Positions 1 to 8,280 of a stretch of DNA of 64,000 nucleotides are shown here, in pieces. Within the stretch, counting starts at the first letter, position 1. Every line of letters starts with the position of its first letter. The notes beneath the pieces were generated by a model, which saw only the letters and a program-made list of their open reading frames with translations, made no database searches and was not told the DNA's origin. Source of the DNA: Bacillota bacterium. GTDB taxonomy: Bacteria; Bacillota; Sulfobacillia; RBS10-35; JAJYVN01. A program made the translations under genes and the position numbers. The stretch lies in NCBI GenBank assembly GCA_021797775.1, contig JAJZZC010000001.1, positions 16,762 through 80,761 on the forward strand, given 5' to 3'.

Positions 1-493
1 CGAGGACCGGCACGGCCACGAGCCCGGCCACCCGCAGGGTCGCCGTCGCCGCCTGGAGCACGCCGTTGCCCGCCGTGCCGAGGTTAACGCCCTGGGCGCG
101 CACCCCGCGCAGGCCGGCCAAGCGCGCGCGCAACGCCATCACGGCCGCCGTCGCGCGCGGACCCGGCAGGGCGTCCACCACCACCGCGTCGGCATGGCCC
201 GGCAGCGCGGACAGGTGCGCCGTCGCCAGGGGAGTCCCCGCCGTCGCGGCGGCCGCCGCCCAGATCGGCCGCACACCGCTCACCGACAACCCCTGCACCA
301 GGGTGCTCAGGCCCGGTTCCCCGCTGGACGGCAGGCGCCGCAACTGCGTGTCCGCCCACGCCGCGGCGCTGCGCGGATCCTCGAAACCGGACCCCACCAA
401 ACCGTGGGTCACGTGCAAGGCCCGCGGCAACGCCAGGGCCAGCACCGCCAGCCACAGCGCGAGGACCAGGAAACGGTAGCGGTACCAGCCCAT
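1..493 (-). CDS. MMPL/RND-type membrane transporter, N-terminal part (runs off the left edge)
   Basis: About 164 codons are open from an ATG at 493 to the window edge. The protein begins with a basic tail (MGWYRYRF), then one hydrophobic segment (about residues 8-25), then an extracytoplasmic stretch with a GSGFEDPRSAAAW motif. This is how MMPL family exporters open: first membrane helix, then the G-F-x-x-P-x-S segment before the periplasmic-like domain. At the edge the reading enters a second hydrophobic stretch (VAGLVAVPVL), as expected for the start of the helix bundle. A GGGGAGG ribosome site sits 6-7 nt before the ATG. The family exports lipids, drugs or small hydrophobic compounds using the proton gradient; the substrate cannot be told here. 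Confidence 0.75.
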   Translation of the reverse strand, partial: MGWYRYRFLVLALWLAVLALALPRALHVTHGLVGSGFEDPRSAAAWADTQLRRLPSSGEPGLSTLVQGLSVSGVRPIWAAAAATAGTPLATAHLSALPGHADAVVVDALPGPRATAAVMALRARLAGLRGVRAQGVNLGTAGNGVLQAATATLRVAGLVAVPVL

Positions 494-524
494 CGCCGCC
501 TCCCCACGAGTCACACACCCACGG

Positions 525-553
525 ATCATAGCCGAGCCACGGGGAAGCCACCA
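525..553 (-). promoter_or_regulatory. putative sigma-A promoter of the MMPL-type gene
   Basis: On the minus strand TGGTGG (548-553) and TATGAT (525-530) are 17 bp apart, placing transcription start near 518, about 25 nt before the ATG at 493. The -10 is good; the -35 is weak. Confidence 0.4.
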
Positions 554-1007
554 CGCCTCGTATGCGCGGGCAGCACACCAGCGGCAGCCGGCGGACCGGG
601 GCGAGACGCGGGCCGACGGCCCAGTGGCCGGGCCATGTACCCGCGCGACGCGGGGAAGGCGACGGGACGCGGGGCGACGACGATGCGCCCTGACCGCCTG
701 GGAAACGGGGCGGTGGGCCCGCCTGTGGTCGCTTGGCGCCACCCCGCGCGCGGACGGCAACCCGTTTGTGTCCGGCCCCACGGCAGAGGCAGGTTCATCC
801 GTGCGGCGCGTGCGAACCGGCCAGGGGGGACCTGGGCCCAGGCCGTGCCTAGATGGACCCAGCGGCGAACGTGGCGCGCCCTAGCTGGAGCGGGCCGAGC
901 GCGCCGCGGCGAACCAGACGGGAGGGCCCGGAGCGACCGGGCCCCCAGCCCACCGGCGGGCTTGCCGTTACCCACAAGCCCTGGGTCCACTACCCCTGCT
1001 GTCTATA
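554..1007. other. non-coding, nothing recognised
   Basis: Open frames here exist in several phases at once and give Arg/Pro/Gly-rich translations, which is what very GC-rich non-coding DNA produces. No protein family, RNA or hairpin stands out. Confidence 0.5.
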
Positions 1008-1140
1008 ATCCTGAATCTCGCAGTGTCAGGCGGACGCCGCTAGCGCAGAAGGATCCCGCGACGGCAGCGGGTGAGGTCGTGGCGAGGGGCCGGCCCCTGG
1101 ACACCAAGGCGACCGGCCGCCCCTTTGCGAAAGTCAGGAT
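1008..1140 (+). repeat. dispersed intergenic repeat, copy 1 (133 bp)
   Basis: First of four copies of the same element; the others are at 29625-29757, 36487-36617 and, inverted, 40610-40740. This copy is bounded by perfect 7-bp inverted ends, ATCCTGA and TCAGGAT. Inside are a conserved left block (ATCTCGCAGTGTCAGG), a central GGTGAGGTCGTGGCGAGGGG block, a GC-rich stem (GGGGCCGG against CCGGCCGCCCC) and a right block with a small CTTTGCGAAAG hairpin. It has no open reading frame of its own. A TATAAT hexamer overlaps the left boundary (1004-1009) but is absent from the other copies. Confidence 0.85.
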
Positions 1141-1807
1141 AATGGCTGCGGAGCGCAACATCTAGGGGCTTGACGCCACCATAGCACTCGCGGGTCGAGG
1201 TGTGGGTAACGATGAGACCGGCGGGGCAAGCGGCGGGCCGCCATGGCCGCACCCCCATGGCCGAAGCGCCGGAGCGCGGGCAGAGGGCGAACCGGCGGCC
1301 AGCGTGTGCCGGTCGGCAGGGATTCGCATCCCCGGGTAGCTGCCACCAGCCAGCGGCGGCGCGCGCGGCCCTGCCAGGGTCAGGGCTCTGGGAGAAGGGT
1401 CGGAAAGCCGGCGGACGGCACGGGTTGCCGCGAGGGGTGGTAGGTCCTCGTCCCGGATGCCCCGGCGGGGGGAGGACGGGGAGGGATCGGGTCCGGCATG
1501 TTCGACCACTCTCTTTGGAACGACGCCACCTCGCGGCACGGCGCAGGCAACCGGATGGCGGAAGCCGAACCCCCGACAGGCCGCGGATGACTCCAGCGGC
1601 GGGGGCACGGCCAAGGCAACGGCAGCTGGCCTTGCCAAGGTCTTCTGTCCGGGTGGCAGCGTCGGCGACCGCCCTGGTCACTCACCGCGGACACGGCAGT
1701 CGCCACCCGCCGCGCCGGGGGCCAATCGCAGGCGGAAAGGGGCGAAAGCCTGGCCGGGCAGGGTGCACCGCCGCACGGGTGGTTGGTGCCGGTTGCTCCC
1801 ACCAGGC
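1141..1807. other. non-coding, nothing recognised
   Basis: The open frame that continues into the esterase downstream shows only composition-driven Pro/Arg/Gly sequence here. No promoter could be assigned confidently. Confidence 0.45.
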
Positions 1808-2644
1808 ATGCGCATGGACGCCGCCGACACGCGCGCCGTCCCGCTCTGGCCCGACGGCGCCGTCCCGCTCGGGGCAGGCTCGGGTCCGGCCGACCGCCCC
1901 TCCGTCACGCCATACCTCGTCCGCGAGGGGGACGTGCGCTCCGCGGTGGTCGTCTGCCCAGGCGGTGGCTACGCCGGGCTGGCGGACCACGAGGGGGAGC
2001 CGGTGGCGCGTTGGCTGAACGCGCGCGGCCTGCACGCCTTCGTGCTGCGCTACCGCGTCGCCCCCTACCGGCACCCGGCCCCGCTCTGGGATGCCCAGCG
2101 GGCGATCCGCACGGTCCGCCACCACTGCGGCCCATGGCGGGTCGACCCAGGCCGCGTGGGCATCCTCGGCTTTTCGGCGGGTGGCCACCTCAGCGCGACC
2201 GCCGGGACCCACTTCGACCACGGTGATCCCGCGGCGGCCGACCCGGTGGACCGCCAGGGGTGCCGCCCGGACTTCCTGATCCTCTGCTACGCCGTGATCA
2301 GCTTTGTCGCACACACGCACCAGGGCTCCATGACGAACCTGCTGGGGGCAGAGCCGCCCGAGGACCTGCGGCGGGCCTTGTCCAATGAAGAGCAGGTGAC
2401 GGCAGCCACGCCGCGCACCTTCCTCTGGCACACCGCGGACGACGCTGGGGTCCCTGTCGAGAATAGCCTGGGCTTCGCGGCGGCCCTGTCCCGCCACCGC
2501 GTTCCCTTCGACCTGCATGTGTATGCCCACGGCGCGCACGGCCTGGGGCTGGCCGCCAACGATCCCCACGTCGGCAACTGGACGGCGGTCTGCGCGGCGT
2601 GGTTGACGGCGCAGGGACTCGACGGGGCGCGAACCGGCCGCTGA
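1808..2644 (+). CDS. alpha/beta-hydrolase, acetyl-xylan-esterase-like
   Basis: A 278-residue alpha/beta-hydrolase of the BD-FAE / XynB-like esterase group. CPGGGYAGLADHEG is the oxyanion-hole HGGG equivalent. GFSAGGHL is the nucleophile elbow, with Ser near residue 123. A later TADDAG segment offers the acid and HGAHGLGL the histidine, completing the triad. The family hydrolyses acetyl or feruloyl esters on plant polysaccharides or small carboxyl esters. No signal peptide is visible, so it is probably cytoplasmic. Two ATGs (1808 and 1814) are possible; the frame is open far upstream but that part is not protein-like. It stands alone between long non-coding stretches, so the substrate cannot be inferred from neighbours. 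Confidence 0.85.
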   Translation: MRMDAADTRAVPLWPDGAVPLGAGSGPADRPSVTPYLVREGDVRSAVVVCPGGGYAGLADHEGEPVARWLNARGLHAFVLRYRVAPYRHPAPLWDAQRAIRTVRHHCGPWRVDPGRVGILGFSAGGHLSATAGTHFDHGDPAAADPVDRQGCRPDFLILCYAVISFVAHTHQGSMTNLLGAEPPEDLRRALSNEEQVTAATPRTFLWHTADDAGVPVENSLGFAAALSRHRVPFDLHVYAHGAHGLGLAANDPHVGNWTAVCAAWLTAQGLDGARTGR

Positions 2645-2785
2645 CCCGCCCGGCCCCGGCGAAGCGCACGCGCGTGGCCGCCCGCGCCGTCCTCCCCTGT
2701 CGAGCAGGGACGGACCCGTGGCGGAGCCGGGTGGCAGGCATGGGGATGCGCCCGGGCGGTCGAGCGGCGCAGGGGGGGCCATGGC

Positions 2786-2929
2786 CATACGGAAGAGGTA
2801 TTGGAGCAGCGGTATCGGGTGATGCTCCAAGCATACAACGCGCATCCCGAACGCTTTAGCAAGCAACCCGAGCGCCAGCGCCTTCCCGAGTGCGTCTGGA
2901 TCAACAGGCCCACAAGTGCCTCGTCCTGA
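2786..2929 (+). pseudogene. transposase (IS3-type, OrfB) C-terminal remnant
   Basis: A 47-codon stretch ends at a TGA (2927-2929) and reads HTEEVLEQRYRVMLQAYNAH followed by PERFSKQPERQRLPECVWINRP. The AYxAHPERF...PPxLPExVWINxP pattern is the characteristic extreme C-terminus of IS3-family DDE transposases. There is no start codon and no upstream catalytic domain in any frame, so this is the tail of a dead insertion sequence. It lies in the 736-bp gap between the esterase and the solute-binding protein; the rest of that gap (2645-2785 and 2930-3323) shows nothing else I recognise. Confidence 0.6.
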
Positions 2930-3323
2930 CCCAACCACCCGGGCACGGGCCCCGTCCGCAGGGGGCTACGGTCTGGTGTCGCAGGAATCCTGTCGGCAAG
3001 CACCCGCGCTGCCCCCGCGGCATCCCGGGACCTGGAGAGGATAATGCCCAGTACCTGGTAGACCGACCGGCGGGCAAGAGCGAGCGAATAGTGTCGAAGG
3101 TGTCTCACGGCGCTTGACAGGTTCCGCCACGGGCGCCGGGGCCGCATCGTGGGCCGAACCTGTGCGCGGCAAGTGGTGGCAGGCGCGAGCGGACCGGCGT
3201 ACCGCTCCGAAGTCACCCCCGCTCGTGGCATCGTCTGGGTGAAGGCCCCCCGCCCGAATGACGCGACCCTGCCGCGCGGGCACCTCTTGAAGGAACCTGC
3301 CCTGGGCCGTCGAAACACCTTGC

Positions 3324-3355
3324 TCGGTTATCGCGCCCACCCGGGCCGTAACCGA
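3324..3355. promoter_or_regulatory. inverted repeat before the solute-binding protein gene
   Basis: TCGGTTA (3324-3330) and TAACCGA (3349-3355) form a perfect 7-bp inverted repeat with an 18-nt spacer, ending 25 bp before the start codon and just ahead of the AGAAGGAGG ribosome site. It could be an operator or an mRNA hairpin. Confidence 0.4.
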
Positions 3356-3380
3356 TAAGAAGGAGGCAGGCGGAGAAGCG

Positions 3381-5582
3381 ATGGCCTTGACGGGGGACGA
3401 ATCGCCAGGCTCCGGTCCGCGCCTGACGCGGCGGCGCGCGTTAGGCTATGGTGCGCTGGTCGCCGGGGCGGTCGCGGCAGGCGGAGGGTCGGTCTCCACG
3501 GTCGCCGCGGCCGCGCCCACGGGGACGAACCCGGTCACCGTGGTGTGGTTCAACATCAACTGGCAGACCAACTGGAATCAAGCCGCGGTGACCCTGGTGC
3601 AGGACTTCACCGACGCGAATTTCAACTCCAAGCACAAGGGAATCCGCGCGCAGCCGACGACGGGGCCCTGGGGCAACGCCTCGGGCGTCTACGCGCAAGT
3701 GCTGGCGGGTGACGCGGCCAGCACGCCCGCCGTCCTCAGCAGTTGTTGCGGGGACTTCGCCATCGCCCTGCCCATGCTGGAGAATCTCAGTCCATGGTTT
3801 AGCAAGGACAACATCAACCCGCAGACCATGTACTCGCCCGGCCAGCTCCTCACCTTCACGGAACCGACGGGTCTGTACGGCGTGCCGGCGTACACCTGCG
3901 TGCAGCCGCTCTTCTACAGCCAGACGCTGTTGGATGACCTGGGGCTGGCTTACCCCGATCCAGCGTGGGACTACACCGAGGCCACCCGTCTCTGGCGTTC
4001 CATCGCCGGCAAGGCGAGCAATGGCCAGTGGCGCTACGGCAGCAGCATGCAGTGGTACCAGACGTATTTCGACGGAGGGCTATGGCTACTCAAGGGCTTT
4101 GGTGGGGAACTGATGGATCCGACCCGTACGCGCTGCCTGCTGGGAATGCCCGAATCCATCGCCGCAGCCAACTGGATTTATCCATTGATCTGGGACAAGG
4201 TGCTGATCAACCGCGGCGGCGCGGCGAACTGGACCAGCGTTGGCGGTCCCCTGCTCGCCGGCACGTGCGGCTTTACGCAGACCGCGGGCTTTGGGTTGAG
4301 CCACATGGCGGCCTATGTCGGCAACAAGATCAAGTGGGACATCGTGCCCATGCCCTCGTGGCCCGTGCGGCGCGCCAGCAACGTGCAGGTGGACTACTTC
4401 GGCATGAACGCCGCATACCCGAACAAGGAGCTGGCGTGGGAACTGTTCAAGTTCCTCGCCGTCGACCAGGCCACTGAGGCCTTCGTCATCAAGCTGTCAC
4501 TGACCGAGCCCAAGCTGCTGTCCATGTGGGATCAGTGGGAGGCGATCGTCACCGCGGCCGCGCCGCCGCTGCGCGGCAAGCAGTTGAAGTGGTACGCCAT
4601 CGGCGCGCAGCAGGGTTGGGGTTTCGGGCACCAGTTTTGGAAGTATGACGACTCCACGGTGGAGTCCGCCATGGGCACGATCTTGGGCCAGATCTGGAAT
4701 CATCAGATGGACCCCGCGGAGGGGTACCCGCTCCTCGCCAAGCAGATCGACGCGATGCAGGCGGCGGGACAGAAGACGAACGCCGTGTTGGCGACGGAGG
4801 AGGCTGCCCAAGCCAAGGCCCTGGCCGCCGTCAAGGTCGGACCCACCACCCAGTACCCCGCCCCCTCGATGACGGGGGTGGGAGTGCCACCGACCGAGGC
4901 CAAGAACCTGGTCGTCGTGGGGCCCGGTGGCAGCTACACCCTCTTGGGTGACGGCTGGGACATGTGGTCGTCGTCCGACAACACCGTTTTCGCCTGCGCC
5001 CCGATGACCGCGACAGAGGGCGAATGGTCCTGCCGGGTCACGATGGTGACCAACCTCACCTGCCCGCACCTGAGCCAGTGGTCCAAGGTCGGCATCGGGG
5101 CGTTCGGCGACTTGTCCGACGACAGCCCCGCGGCCTATCCCCACGTGACGGGCGCTCACCAGATCGAGTGGCAGTACCGTATCGTCCCCGGCCTTACACC
5201 CAGCGGCGCATCGGGCCTCTTACCGACCGGGGTGAAGAATCTCATGGCTCTCAACACCAAGCCCGCAGCCAACTACCTCTTGGCACCCCTCTGGCTGAAG
5301 ATCAGCCGCAAGGGACAGGAGTGGACCCCGTGGGCATCCATGAATGGCAAGACCTGGACACAGATCAATCCGCCGGCCGTGGTGCGCATGGCGGGCTGCT
5401 GGGTCGGGATCTACGCGTGCGCCCACAATGGCAGTTTCGGGAACAAAGGGTACATCCGGGCCACCATCGACAACCTGAGTTTCACGCCGACACACTTCAT
5501 GCAAATGGGTAATACCGGTACACCGCCAGCGGCGGGACCGGTACCCAAGAACTGGGCCACGATGACGCCCGCGGGAATGTGA
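3381..5582 (+). CDS. Tat-exported extracellular solute-binding protein with C-terminal beta-sandwich-like domain
   Basis: 733 residues, preceded by AAGGAGG with good spacing. Residues about 15-45 form a Tat signal (LTRRRALGYG followed by a hydrophobic stretch and an Ala-rich SPase I site); there is no lipobox. Residues about 50-480 fit the family 1 sugar-binding (SBP1) fold: alternating open segments, the SPW and QLLTFTEPTGLYGVPAY regions, and Trp-rich pocket segments. Residues about 510-720 form a separate domain (GDGWDMWSSSDN, WCRVTM-like strand, LWLKISRKG, CWVGIYACAH) that resembles laminin-G/DUF1349-type beta-sandwiches. The paralogue encoded at 40841-43027 has the same plan. No ABC permease or ATPase gene is nearby. 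I infer a secreted carbohydrate-binding role. Confidence 0.8.
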   Translation: MALTGDESPGSGPRLTRRRALGYGALVAGAVAAGGGSVSTVAAAAPTGTNPVTVVWFNINWQTNWNQAAVTLVQDFTDANFNSKHKGIRAQPTTGPWGNASGVYAQVLAGDAASTPAVLSSCCGDFAIALPMLENLSPWFSKDNINPQTMYSPGQLLTFTEPTGLYGVPAYTCVQPLFYSQTLLDDLGLAYPDPAWDYTEATRLWRSIAGKASNGQWRYGSSMQWYQTYFDGGLWLLKGFGGELMDPTRTRCLLGMPESIAAANWIYPLIWDKVLINRGGAANWTSVGGPLLAGTCGFTQTAGFGLSHMAAYVGNKIKWDIVPMPSWPVRRASNVQVDYFGMNAAYPNKELAWELFKFLAVDQATEAFVIKLSLTEPKLLSMWDQWEAIVTAAAPPLRGKQLKWYAIGAQQGWGFGHQFWKYDDSTVESAMGTILGQIWNHQMDPAEGYPLLAKQIDAMQAAGQKTNAVLATEEAAQAKALAAVKVGPTTQYPAPSMTGVGVPPTEAKNLVVVGPGGSYTLLGDGWDMWSSSDNTVFACAPMTATEGEWSCRVTMVTNLTCPHLSQWSKVGIGAFGDLSDDSPAAYPHVTGAHQIEWQYRIVPGLTPSGASGLLPTGVKNLMALNTKPAANYLLAPLWLKISRKGQEWTPWASMNGKTWTQINPPAVVRMAGCWVGIYACAHNGSFGNKGYIRATIDNLSFTPTHFMQMGNTGTPPAAGPVPKNWATMTPAGM

Positions 5583-5604
5583 TGCGGTCGCGCGGGTGCT
5601 GAAG

Positions 5605-5644
5605 GGCGGGCGCGTGCCACTCATCCAGGTGGCACGCGCCCGCC
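5605..5644 (+). terminator. strong hairpin after the solute-binding protein gene
   Basis: Perfect 16-bp stem (GGCGGGCGCGTGCCAC and its complement) with an 8-nt loop, starting 23 bp after the stop codon. There is no U-run, which is common for terminators in very GC-rich genomes. Confidence 0.7.
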
Positions 5645-6324
5645 GCCCCCGAGTCTGCCGTTCCACCGAGGGCACCGCCGCGCAGAGGGACCCCCGAGAC
5701 GGATGCGGGTACCTTCTCGGGCAGCGGCCCTCGCTTGGCACTGGGAGATTCAGGCGCCCGTGGGGTGACGGGGGCACTGACGGCCGTACGCGCCGAATTC
5801 GGCCTGTGGCGCAAGCGACTCGCCCAGAACGACGCGGCCCTGGGGCGCAGAGCGGGCAAGGGGTCGTCACGTATGTTGGCGCGCAAGAAGATGCTGGGAG
5901 GCGCTAACCAGCTGCAGGAGCCCGGCGTCCGAGACGCGCCCGCTGGGCGCGCGCAGCCCTTGCGCCGCGTGCAGGCTCGTCTAGGCTAGGTGCCACAGGC
6001 GGCGCCACCGGCGGTGCCCATGGGGCTCGTGCATCCTGGAGCGGATCGGGGGAGCTTGCGGCACTGCGGGCCTGCCCGTGGTTCGGGAGCAGCGGTTGAC
6101 CCGGCACACTGCCGGCGGCGCGGCTTTGCCTGGCGGGCCGCCTCGGCCGCCCGTTCTGGTAGTCGCTTGGCTGCGCCCTGCCGCTGCCGGGAGGGGCGGC
6201 AGTCAACGGGCCGGGCGCAGCGGCCGGAGCGGCGGGGATCTACGGTTTCGCCGTCTGCACGAGGTAGGTCGCCGCAGCGGGGTGAAGCACCGCCGTCGCG
6301 AACCGGAGGGGGGCGGTCCGATCG
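5645..6324. other. non-coding, with one 42-bp segment repeated at 7274-7315
   Basis: No gene recognised. Bases 5802-5843 (CCTGTGGCGCAAGCGACTCG and following) match 7274-7315 at roughly 34 of 42 positions. One frame gives LWRKRLAQNDA here and LWRKRIAQNNA there; the opposite strand gives GRVVLGESLAPQA and GRVVLGDSFAPQA. Either may be a fragment of a shared lost gene. Confidence 0.4.
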
Positions 6325-6759
6325 GTGCGAGAGCCGGGCACGATGGGGGCAACCGTCGAGGCGGTCGTCAGCCACTTGGAGCGGGCGGGGTGGGCGCGAG
6401 ATGACGCGCGGCGGGGCCTCCGGGAACTCGGCTGGGAGGCGCTGTTGCCCGCGGTGGCGGGTGACCTGACCCCGGAGGCGGTGGCCGACGACCTGCGGCG
6501 CCACACGCGGTGCCAGATCTGCGGGCACCCGCTGCACCAGGTCGTAGGGGACGTCGACCTGCGCATCGCAGGCGTGGGGCGCATGGCGCGCCACCTGCCG
6601 CACACGGCGGCGTGCAGTTGCGGCTACGCGCGGCCGCTCGTCCCGGAGGTGTGGGCGGCCGTGGTGGGAGCGTACTTCCGCCGGCATCCGGAGGCGAACG
6701 AGGTCGACGTCGCGGCGCCGGGGTTTTGGACGGAAGCGGAGGGCGGCACGACGCGGTAG
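6325..6759 (+). CDS. small Cys-motif protein of unknown function
   Basis: 144 residues from a GTG with a GGAGGGGGG ribosome site 11 nt upstream; an in-frame ATG at 6343 lies too far from it. The N-terminal 50 residues look helical (VEAVVSHLERAGWARDDARR). The middle contains CQICGHPLH and, 38 residues on, CSCGY: two paired-cysteine knuckles that could bind zinc. There are no membrane segments or signal peptide. Codon use matches real genes in the window (G/C third positions with a normal amino-acid mix). I do not recognise the family. It is a single-gene unit followed by a strong hairpin. Confidence 0.6.
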   Translation: MREPGTMGATVEAVVSHLERAGWARDDARRGLRELGWEALLPAVAGDLTPEAVADDLRRHTRCQICGHPLHQVVGDVDLRIAGVGRMARHLPHTAACSCGYARPLVPEVWAAVVGAYFRRHPEANEVDVAAPGFWTEAEGGTTR

Positions 6760-6895
6760 GCTGGGGCCCACGGGACGGAAGACGGTGCACCACGCACCGG
6801 GAGGGATCCACTGTCGGGGTCGAGGACCTGCAGGGGACCGTGCCGGCGCTCGGTCCCAGCGGGTCGATCCGTGAGGAACGGTCTCCGCGGGCTTC

Positions 6896-6932
6896 GGTGG
6901 AGGGGGCGGGCGTGCCACCCGCCCCCTCCACC
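6896..6932. terminator. bidirectional terminator hairpin
   Basis: Perfect 15-bp stem (GGTGGAGGGGGCGGG and its complement) with a 7-nt loop. It abuts the stop codon of the NHL remnant on the minus strand (6933) and lies 136 bp after the Cys-motif gene, so it can end transcription from both sides. Confidence 0.7.
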
Positions 6933-7253
6933 TCAGACCCGGCGCAGCTTGCTCACCCGCTCGTCCGCCACCCACTCCACGACATACAGGTCGCCACGGC
7001 TGTCCACGCAGGCGGCGTGCGGTGCGATGAAGCGCCCCGGCTGGCGCTGACCGGCCGGGATGTTGGGCCAACCCGTGCGTTCCCATGCACCGGAGTCATC
7101 GCCCAAGTGGCAGACATGCCGGTCGTCGGCGTCGAGGATGGTCACCCGTGCGTGCAGTTCGGGGACGACCAACTCCTCCCCGAACTGGTATGAGCAGCAG
7201 GGCAGGCGCAGTTCGCTCTGGATAAAGCCCATGTGCCGCCCGTCCAGCGTGAT
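6933..7253 (-). pseudogene. NHL-type beta-propeller protein, C-terminal remnant
   Basis: The last about 106 codons before the TGA read as the final blades of an NHL / six-bladed beta-propeller protein: ITLDGRHMGF, ELHARVTILDADD, CHLGDDSGAW, then PHAACVDSRGDLYVVEW and a SKLRRV terminus. The open frame extends upstream to 7520, but residues before ITLDG lose all family character and no start fits. The break is close to the short repeat at 7274-7315. I read it as a 5'-truncated pseudogene. Intact relatives are several hundred residues long and usually extracytoplasmic. Confidence 0.65.
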
Positions 7254-8182
7254 CGGCCTGCGCCCGCAATCGCCTGTGGCGCAAACGAATCGCCCAGAAC
7301 AACGCGACCGTGAATGTACGACTGCTTCCCTCCCGTGTCGTACGGACGAAAACCGATGGTCGGGCGGCTTCGGCCGCGGAGCGCTGCTTTTTGGTACACA
7401 TCGAGCAGGGCGGAGGAGGGTGTGCGAAAGCTGCGGGAGGCAGGGGCGGTCGTCGCCATCGTGTCCATCACGTGGCTGTTCGCGGTGGAGTGGTTTGCCG
7501 CGCGTCTGGGCGTTGCGCACTGCGCCGACACCAAGATGTTTGACAACGGCCGCATCGAACGCTCCGTCGCTCCGAACAAGCCGACATGGGTATCCGGCGG
7601 TGTCACCGCACGCTGGACATACGCTGGCGGCACCGAGTAGTGCGCCGCAGATCCGGGGCTTGCAGCCGGCCGCCCCGCGCCAGTTCCGCCCTTGTCAGGT
7701 GGAATCACAGCGCTCAGCATGGGACACCGTGCCGAGACGAGCCGAACCCCTCCCCTGCGAGCTGGCCGTCGCGCGTACCTCTGTGGTGGTTGCGGGCCTT
7801 GGTGGGCGGCGCCCCCGTCTCGCACCTCCCGGCCGATCAGCGCTCCCAACTCGGCGACCCACGCGCTCTCCTGTTCCCGTCGCTCCACCGCTGCCCTAAC
7901 GATTTCCGCCGCTGCGCATGACCAGCCACACCAGCCGTCCCCGCCCCGCCCAGGCCGCGAGCGCTTCCCTTCGGCCCTCCGCACCCTTTGCTCGCCTCTG
8001 CCCATCGCCCCGTTCCCACGGCCCTCGGATCGTCCCTCGGAGCCGGCCCTCGGCGACGCCAAGGGCACTTCGCGGTGTCGCCCCTCATGGTCCCGCAGCG
8101 GCGGGCGCAACCACCCGCCGCCGACCGGGTCGCCGATCCCGCTCCCGGCCGTACCGGTCCCGGATCTTTGCCGAACGGTGCC
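7254..8182. other. non-coding or decayed sequence
   Basis: Holds the second copy of the 42-bp repeat (7274-7315). An open frame at 7314-7640 contains one hydrophobic stretch (AGAVVAIVSITWLFAVEW) but no ribosome site or family match, and the opposite strand is open too. I treat it as remnant DNA. From 7640 to 8182 I see nothing. Confidence 0.4.
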
Positions 8183-8228
8183 GCGAGAGGGGGGCCGACG
8201 CGGCGCCCCGCCGGGCTCCCCCTCTCGC
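8183..8228 (-). terminator. hairpin after the membrane-fusion lipoprotein gene
   Basis: GCGAGAGGGGG pairs perfectly (11 bp) with CCCCCTCTCGC across a 24-nt loop that can itself fold. It lies about 50 bp downstream of the stop codon at 8281. Confidence 0.55.
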
Positions 8229-8280
8229 GCGCGCGGGCCGTGTCGCTACCCCCGCGGTCCGCTCGCGCCGCCGACCAGGG

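Noticed and set aside
194..1165. 323-codon open frame on the plus strand
   Set aside because: Arg/Pro/Gly-rich with no family likeness; overlaps the MMPL-type gene antisense and runs into the repeat copy. High GC makes stop-free frames common.
5735..5989. TnpB-like fragment (LWRKRLAQNDAALGRR...KGSSRMLARKK)
   Set aside because: Resembles the basic helical region of IS605-type TnpB only loosely; no other TnpB motif nearby. Kept only as a short repeat shared with 7274-7315.
7314..7640. 108-codon frame with one hydrophobic stretch
   Set aside because: No ribosome site, odd composition, and the opposite strand is equally open; more likely remnant DNA.
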